Shown piece by piece: positions 31,196 to 34,675 of a DNA stretch of 34,675 nt. A program made the position numbers and the translations under genes. The notes beneath the pieces are model-generated. The model was not told the origin of the DNA and did not search any database. It worked only from the letters and a program-made list of their open reading frames with translations. Source of the stretch: Streptomyces nanshensis (GTDB lineage Bacteria > Actinomycetota > Actinomycetes > Streptomycetales > Streptomycetaceae); contig NZ_LJGW01000149.1 of assembly GCF_001751255.1 (NCBI RefSeq), positions 215-34,889 on the forward strand, in the 5' to 3' direction. The stretch's first letter is position 1. Every line of letters begins with the position of its first letter.

Positions 31196-33037
31196 TCAGC
31201 TCAGACGCAGCGCGAGGAAGAAGTCGAGCTTGTCCTCGAGGCGGGAGAGATCGCGGCCGGTGAGCTGTTCTATGCGGCCCATCCGGTAGCGGAGGGTGTT
31301 GACGTGCAGGTGGAGCCGGGAGGCGCAGCGCGTCCAGGAGCCGTCGGCGTCGAGGAACGCCGCGAGGGTGGGCAGCAGTTCGGCACGGTGGCGCCGGTCG
31401 TACTCGCGCAGCGGCGCCAGCAGCCGGGCCGTGAACGCGCGGCGCACGTCGTCCGGTACGAACGGCAGCAGCAGCACGTGCGAGGCCAGTTCCTCGTGGC
31501 CGGCCGCGCACACCCGCCCGTCGCGGGCGGCGGCGACGCGGCGTGCGTGGCGGGCCTCTTCGAGCGCTCCGTGCAGTCCGCTCGCGGAGCGGACAGTGGC
31601 GCTGACGCCGAAGGTGAGACGGGTGCCCTCGGGCAGTCCCCGTTCCAGCGGTTCACGTACGGCGGCGAGCAGGGTGCCCGCGTCGAGTCCGCCGGGACCG
31701 GGGCCGGGGCCGGGGGTCGGATCCGGGGGAGCGGGCGCCGCGTCCGTGCCGTATGCGCTCTCCTCAACGTCCGCCGCCGGGGCGGCTCTTGATGCGTCCG
31801 GCGCGTTCGGCGCGTCTGGCGCGTCCGCTCCGTCCGCCGTCCCGCCCGTGCCGTGGTCCCGCTGCGGGAGCGCGGGCAGCGGGACGAGGGCCACGGCCTC
31901 GCCTCCGGAGTGGGTCACCGCGACCCGGTCCGCCGTGTCCGCGCCGGTCGTACGGGGGTCGAGCAGGATCTCCTCCAGGAGGGACCGGCACTCCCGGCCG
32001 TCCTCGTAACGCACGCCGTCCAGCCGTGCGACGACCACCTGCCACTGCGGTGCGCTGCCCAGTCCGGGCAGCAGCACGGGCGCGGCCACGCGCAGACGCG
32101 CGGCGATCTCGGCGGGCGGCGCGGCGGTGTGCAGCAGCTCCAGCACCTCGGTGGCGAGGCGGCGTCTGACGGTACGGGCCGCGTCCCGGCGTTCGCGTTC
32201 GACGGCTATGAGCTGGGTGATGCCGTGCAGCAGGTCGAGGCGCTCCTCGGGCCAGTCGCGGGCGTCGTCCTCGACGACCAGGAACCAGTCGGACAGGGCC
32301 GCGCGGCCCGGCACTTCGTCCGTCGGGCCGGCGCCGCGGACGGGGAAGAGGGAGTAGGTGGCGCCGCCGGTGGTCAGCAGATGCGAGCGGTGGCCCGAAC
32401 TCGGCGTACGCACCGTGGTCAGATGCGCCGCCGCGAGCCGGGAGCGTACGTCGTCGGGCAGCGGGCGCCCCTTCGCCTCCGCGCTCTCCGCCCCGGGCAC
32501 GGCACCGGGCCCGGCCACCGTACGGCCCGTGACGGACAGGACCCACGCCCGCAGATCCAGGTCCGAGCCGAGCAGATCGAGGACGACGTCGGGTCCGCCG
32601 CCCGCTCCTCCGCCCGACATCATGCGGCGGTGGCGGTCGACGACGGCGGCCAGATCGCCCGCGCGCTCCTGGGAGACCTGCCGCAGCACATGCTCGGTGA
32701 CCGTCGCGAACGCCACGTCCTCGGTGACCGCGAACAGCGGCAGCCCGTGCTCGGCGCACGCCCTCACCAGCGGCTCCGGAACGAGGCCCAACTCGGCCTC
32801 GCCCGCCGCGAGTCCCGCGACGCCCGCCTTGGTGAGGACGGCGACGAACGGACCGGCGTCCTCCGGCGCCCGGTACCAGGCCAGCCCGGTCAGGACGAGT
32901 TCGTCCCCGGACAGATAGCGGCCGGGATCGCGCAGGTCGGTGGTCATGACGCCCCGCACGCCACGGTCCAGTTCCTCCTCTCCGGTGAGGAGGCGCAGCC
33001 CGAGCGAGCCGGTCTCCAGGAGTGCACGCAGCCGCAT
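31196..33037 (-). CDS. PucR-family transcriptional regulator
   Basis: A 613-residue regulator. Residues 1-125 are the PucR ligand-sensing domain (LRALLETGSLGLRLLTGEEELDRGVRGVMTTDLRDPGRYLSGDELVLTGLAWY). A GGDEF-like middle part follows (LLTFGVSATVRSASGLHGALEEARHA near 480-520). The C-terminus carries the PucR/CdaR helix-turn-helix, LAAFLDADGSWTRCASRLHLHVNTLRYRMGRIEQLTGRDLS. The Pro/Asp/Ala/Gly linker around 400-460 is expanded. In Bacillus subtilis PucR activates purine degradation, including xanthine dehydrogenase. The divergent neighbour here encodes a xanthine-dehydrogenase-type subunit, so it is the likely target. The ATG is preceded by AAGGCGG at 9 nt. Confidence 0.92.
   Translation of the reverse strand: MRLRALLETGSLGLRLLTGEEELDRGVRGVMTTDLRDPGRYLSGDELVLTGLAWYRAPEDAGPFVAVLTKAGVAGLAAGEAELGLVPEPLVRACAEHGLPLFAVTEDVAFATVTEHVLRQVSQERAGDLAAVVDRHRRMMSGGGAGGGPDVVLDLLGSDLDLRAWVLSVTGRTVAGPGAVPGAESAEAKGRPLPDDVRSRLAAAHLTTVRTPSSGHRSHLLTTGGATYSLFPVRGAGPTDEVPGRAALSDWFLVVEDDARDWPEERLDLLHGITQLIAVERERRDAARTVRRRLATEVLELLHTAAPPAEIAARLRVAAPVLLPGLGSAPQWQVVVARLDGVRYEDGRECRSLLEEILLDPRTTGADTADRVAVTHSGGEAVALVPLPALPQRDHGTGGTADGADAPDAPNAPDASRAAPAADVEESAYGTDAAPAPPDPTPGPGPGPGGLDAGTLLAAVREPLERGLPEGTRLTFGVSATVRSASGLHGALEEARHARRVAAARDGRVCAAGHEELASHVLLLPFVPDDVRRAFTARLLAPLREYDRRHRAELLPTLAAFLDADGSWTRCASRLHLHVNTLRYRMGRIEQLTGRDLSRLEDKLDFFLALRLS
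31794..31829 (-). repeat. Four 9-bp tandem repeats in the PucR linker
   Basis: Plus-strand units GCGTCCGGC, GCGTTCGGC, GCGTCTGGC and GCGTCCGCT. On the coding strand they give an Asp-Ala-Pro-type tripeptide series (DAPDAPNAPDA). They likely arose by slippage in a disordered linker. Confidence 0.8.
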
Positions 33038-33424
33038 GGTCGTTCGCCGCCTTCTGTGTGTGCCGTGGTATGAGGTGGCGGGGCGGGAGTTGAGGGTCGG
33101 GCGGTCGTACCCGTGACGATGGTCCCCGTGTGGTCTGTCCCCGTTGGCCTGTCCCCGTGTGATGCCGCGAGCGGCCTGCCCGGCGGCGTTCGTGCGAATC
33201 TACAAGACCGTGGTGGCGAGCTGGCAAGAGCTTCATGGTTTCGGTGACTGCACGCGACGGGGCATGGCTCGGTGTACTGAACCGTGTACAGAAGCGGAAC
33301 CATGCCCGCACCGCATACGCCTTCGGGGAGGCCGTCCGTCCGCCGCCTCCCGCACCACCGCACCCGCACACCCGGCACCGTCACCGGCACCCGTCAGCCA
33401 CCCGAAGCGAAACGAGAAGAGCCC
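33038..33424. other. Divergent promoter region between pucR-like gene and molybdoenzyme genes
   Basis: 387 bp without a credible gene. Its left third is G/T-rich. A small palindrome TTCGTGCGAA lies at 33189-33198. The nested inverted repeats at 33260-33307 are the most striking element. GAGAAGAG just before 33425 is the ribosome site of the FAD-subunit gene. I could not place the two promoters with confidence. Confidence 0.55.
33260..33307. promoter_or_regulatory. Nested inverted repeats, candidate PucR operator
   Basis: Outer perfect arms GGGCATGG (33260-33267) and CCATGCCC (33300-33307) enclose TGTAC-N8-GTACA (33273-33277 and 33286-33290) and a smaller CGGT-N7-ACCG. They lie midway between the divergent genes, about 120 bp before the FAD-subunit start. 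This suggests a regulator site or leader hairpin. Confidence 0.5.
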
Positions 33425-34345
33425 ATGGAGTTCCTGCGTCCCGCCCGGTGGGAGGAGGCGCTCGCCGCGAAGGCCGAGCATCCCTCCGCCGTGCCCATCG
33501 CGGGCGGCACCGACGTCATGGTCGAGATCAACTTCGATCAGCGCCGTCCCGCTCAGTTGCTCGACCTGAACCGCGTGGCCGAGCTGCACGAATGGGAGAC
33601 GGGGGAGGAGAGCGTGGCGCTGGGCGCCTGCGTCCCCTACACGCGGATCATCCGGCAGTTGCGCCGTGAGCTGCCGGGCCTCGCGCTCGCCGCGCACACC
33701 GTCGGCTCGCCGCAGATCCGCAACCGCGGCAGCGTCGGCGGCAACCTCGGCGCGGCCTCGCCCGCCGGTGACTCGCATCCGCCGCTGCTGACGGCCGGCG
33801 CCGAGGTCGAGGCGGAGTCCGTACGGGGCTCACGCCGTATCCCCGTCGAGGAGTTCTTCACCGGCGTCAAGCGCAACGCCCTCGCCGAGGACGAGCTGAT
33901 CCGGCGGGTGCACATCAAGAAGGCGGACGGGCCGCAGCAGTTCTCCAAGATCGGCACCCGCAACGCCATGGTCATCGCGGTCTGCGGCTTCTCCGTGGCG
34001 CTGCACCCCGCGGACCGCACCGTGCGCGCCGCCGTCGGCTCCGCCGCGCCGACGCCCTTCCGCGCCTCCGCCGCCGAGGACTTCCTCACCGCGGCCCTGG
34101 AGGAGGAGCGGCTGTGGGAGAGCCGTGCGGTGCTCCGGCCGTCCGTGGCCGCGCGGTTCGCCGAACTGTGCTCCGCCGCGTGCAGCCCCATCGACGACGT
34201 ACGGGGCAGCGCCGCGTACCGCAGACACGCGGTCGGCGTGATGGCCCGGCGGACCCTGGGCTGGGTCTGGGAGGAGTACCGGAGCGGCGGCGACGGCGCC
34301 GGCGCGGGCACCGACGAGAGCGCGGGAGGCTCCCGATGCGCGTGA
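33425..34345 (+). CDS. Xanthine dehydrogenase-type FAD-binding subunit (CoxM/PucC-like)
   Basis: A 306-residue medium subunit of a molybdenum hydroxylase. FAD-binding signatures are clear: VPIAGGTDVMVEINF (about 24-38), the DLNRV strand, and QIRNRGSVGGNLGAASPAGDSHPPLLTAGAEVE (about 98-130). The C-terminal CO dehydrogenase flavoprotein domain follows. ATG is chosen for GAGAAGAG 8 nt upstream; a 47-codon longer frame crosses the inverted repeats and lacks coding character. The subunit passes electrons from the iron-sulfur subunit to NAD+ or another acceptor. It overlaps the next gene by 10 bp. The large molybdopterin subunit is presumably beyond the window. With PucR alongside, purine (xanthine/hypoxanthine) oxidation is the first hypothesis. 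Confidence 0.92.
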   Translation: MEFLRPARWEEALAAKAEHPSAVPIAGGTDVMVEINFDQRRPAQLLDLNRVAELHEWETGEESVALGACVPYTRIIRQLRRELPGLALAAHTVGSPQIRNRGSVGGNLGAASPAGDSHPPLLTAGAEVEAESVRGSRRIPVEEFFTGVKRNALAEDELIRRVHIKKADGPQQFSKIGTRNAMVIAVCGFSVALHPADRTVRAAVGSAAPTPFRASAAEDFLTAALEEERLWESRAVLRPSVAARFAELCSAACSPIDDVRGSAAYRRHAVGVMARRTLGWVWEEYRSGGDGAGAGTDESAGGSRCA

Positions 34346-34675
34346 CATTCACCGTCAACGGACGGCGGCACGAGGCGGACGACGTGTGGGAGGGCGAGTC
34401 CCTGCTCTACGTACTGCGTGAGCGCATGGGGCTGCCCGGTTCCAAGAACGCCTGCGAGCAGGGCGAGTGCGGTTCGTGCACCGTGCGGCTCGACGGCGAC
34501 TCCGTGTGCGCGTGCCTGGTGGCCGCCGGGCAGGTCGAGGGCCGGGAGGTGGTGACCGTCGAGGGCCTGGCCGACCAGGCGCGGCAGCGGACCGGGCCAC
34601 CGGCGGACACCGCACCGGACACCGCACCGGACACCGCGTCCGGCGCCGCCCAGGACCCCGCGTCCGCCGGCCCCG
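34336..34675 (+). CDS. Xanthine dehydrogenase-type [2Fe-2S] subunit (CoxS-like), 3' end outside window
   Basis: 113 codons are visible. The plant-type ferredoxin cluster motif is complete: GSKNACEQGECGSCTVRLDGDSVCACL, with the CxxxxCxxC...C spacing. VTFTVNGRRHEADD and LLYVLRERMGLPG are the usual N-terminal strand and helix. The second [2Fe-2S] domain (C-x-F-C-T-P-G region) should follow but is not in the window. Between the two domains, where most CoxS proteins have a short link after VEGLA, this one has a repetitive tail DTAPDTAPDTASGAAQDPASA. GGGAGG lies 7 nt before the ATG and the start overlaps the FAD-subunit stop. Confidence 0.92.
   Translation, partial: MRVTFTVNGRRHEADDVWEGESLLYVLRERMGLPGSKNACEQGECGSCTVRLDGDSVCACLVAAGQVEGREVVTVEGLADQARQRTGPPADTAPDTAPDTASGAAQDPASAGP
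34607..34642 (+). repeat. 12-bp tandem repeats in the CoxS-like gene
   Basis: Two perfect copies of ACACCGCACCGG followed by a third diverged copy (ACACCGCGTCCG). They keep frame and encode DTAP repeats. Confidence 0.8.

Noticed and set aside
33284..33424. A 47-codon upstream extension of the FAD-binding subunit
   Set aside because: It starts inside the inverted repeats, is Pro/Arg/His-rich, and the ATG at 33425 has a ribosome site and a normal family start.
1..34675. Search by eye for CRISPR arrays, tRNA genes, rRNA, insertion sequences and att sites
   Set aside because: No regularly spaced repeats, cloverleaf, transposase motif or integrase was found. A dedicated scan with tRNAscan or ISfinder was not possible.

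Overview
The window is very GC-rich, codons end almost always in G or C, GTG and TTG starts are common, and coding is dense with many 4-bp overlaps. Together with a GNAT-fused MarR regulator, a secreted GH64 glucanase and the particular riboswitches seen, this points to the chromosome of a Streptomyces or close actinomycete relative. No rRNA, tRNA, CRISPR array, transposase or phage gene was seen.

Left part (1-6375). A truncated MarR gene leads an efflux operon (DHA2 transporter, then an isochorismatase-fold protein). It converges on an enoyl-CoA hydratase-fold gene across a hairpin terminator. Next come a RibD/dihydrofolate-reductase-like gene and thiI, both on the minus strand. The thiI leader holds a recognisable cobalamin riboswitch followed by a strong hairpin, which is an unexpected pairing.

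Metal and guanidine block (6430-13133). A minus-strand ABC importer operon runs substrate-binding lipoprotein, two permeases, double ATPase, and probably a methyltransferase. A site with the TGC-N9-GCA layout of a Nur (nickel-responsive Fur) box sits on its -10 element, so I read it as a nik-type nickel importer. Transcribed the other way is a small SMR exporter preceded by a guanidine-III riboswitch, which identifies it as a Gdx guanidinium exporter.

Middle (13181-20906). Mostly single genes: a LURP-one/scramblase-like protein, an AlkD-like HEAT protein, a bacterial PH-domain protein, a tiny membrane protein, a PobA-like flavin hydroxylase, a MarR-GNAT fusion with an inverted repeat two bases before its start, an EntS-like MFS exporter, and a secreted GH64 beta-1,3-glucanase with a LacI-type palindrome upstream.

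Catabolic cluster (21285-27364). Six same-strand genes: MHS-family symporter, LysR regulator, flavin-dependent monooxygenase, Rid-family protein without the canonical arginine, DUF1028 Ntn-hydrolase-like protein and M20 amidohydrolase. The last three overlap. This looks like an uptake-and-degradation pathway for an unidentified nitrogen-containing, probably amide-bearing compound, and it is the best candidate here for an undescribed system.

Right part (27458-34675). A 1235-residue membrane protein joins N-terminal membrane helices, a TIR domain, another helix and a WD40-like propeller. A PucR regulator follows on the opposite strand, divergent from the FAD and [2Fe-2S] subunits of a xanthine-dehydrogenase-type molybdoenzyme; the latter runs off the window. 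Nested inverted repeats lie in the shared promoter region.
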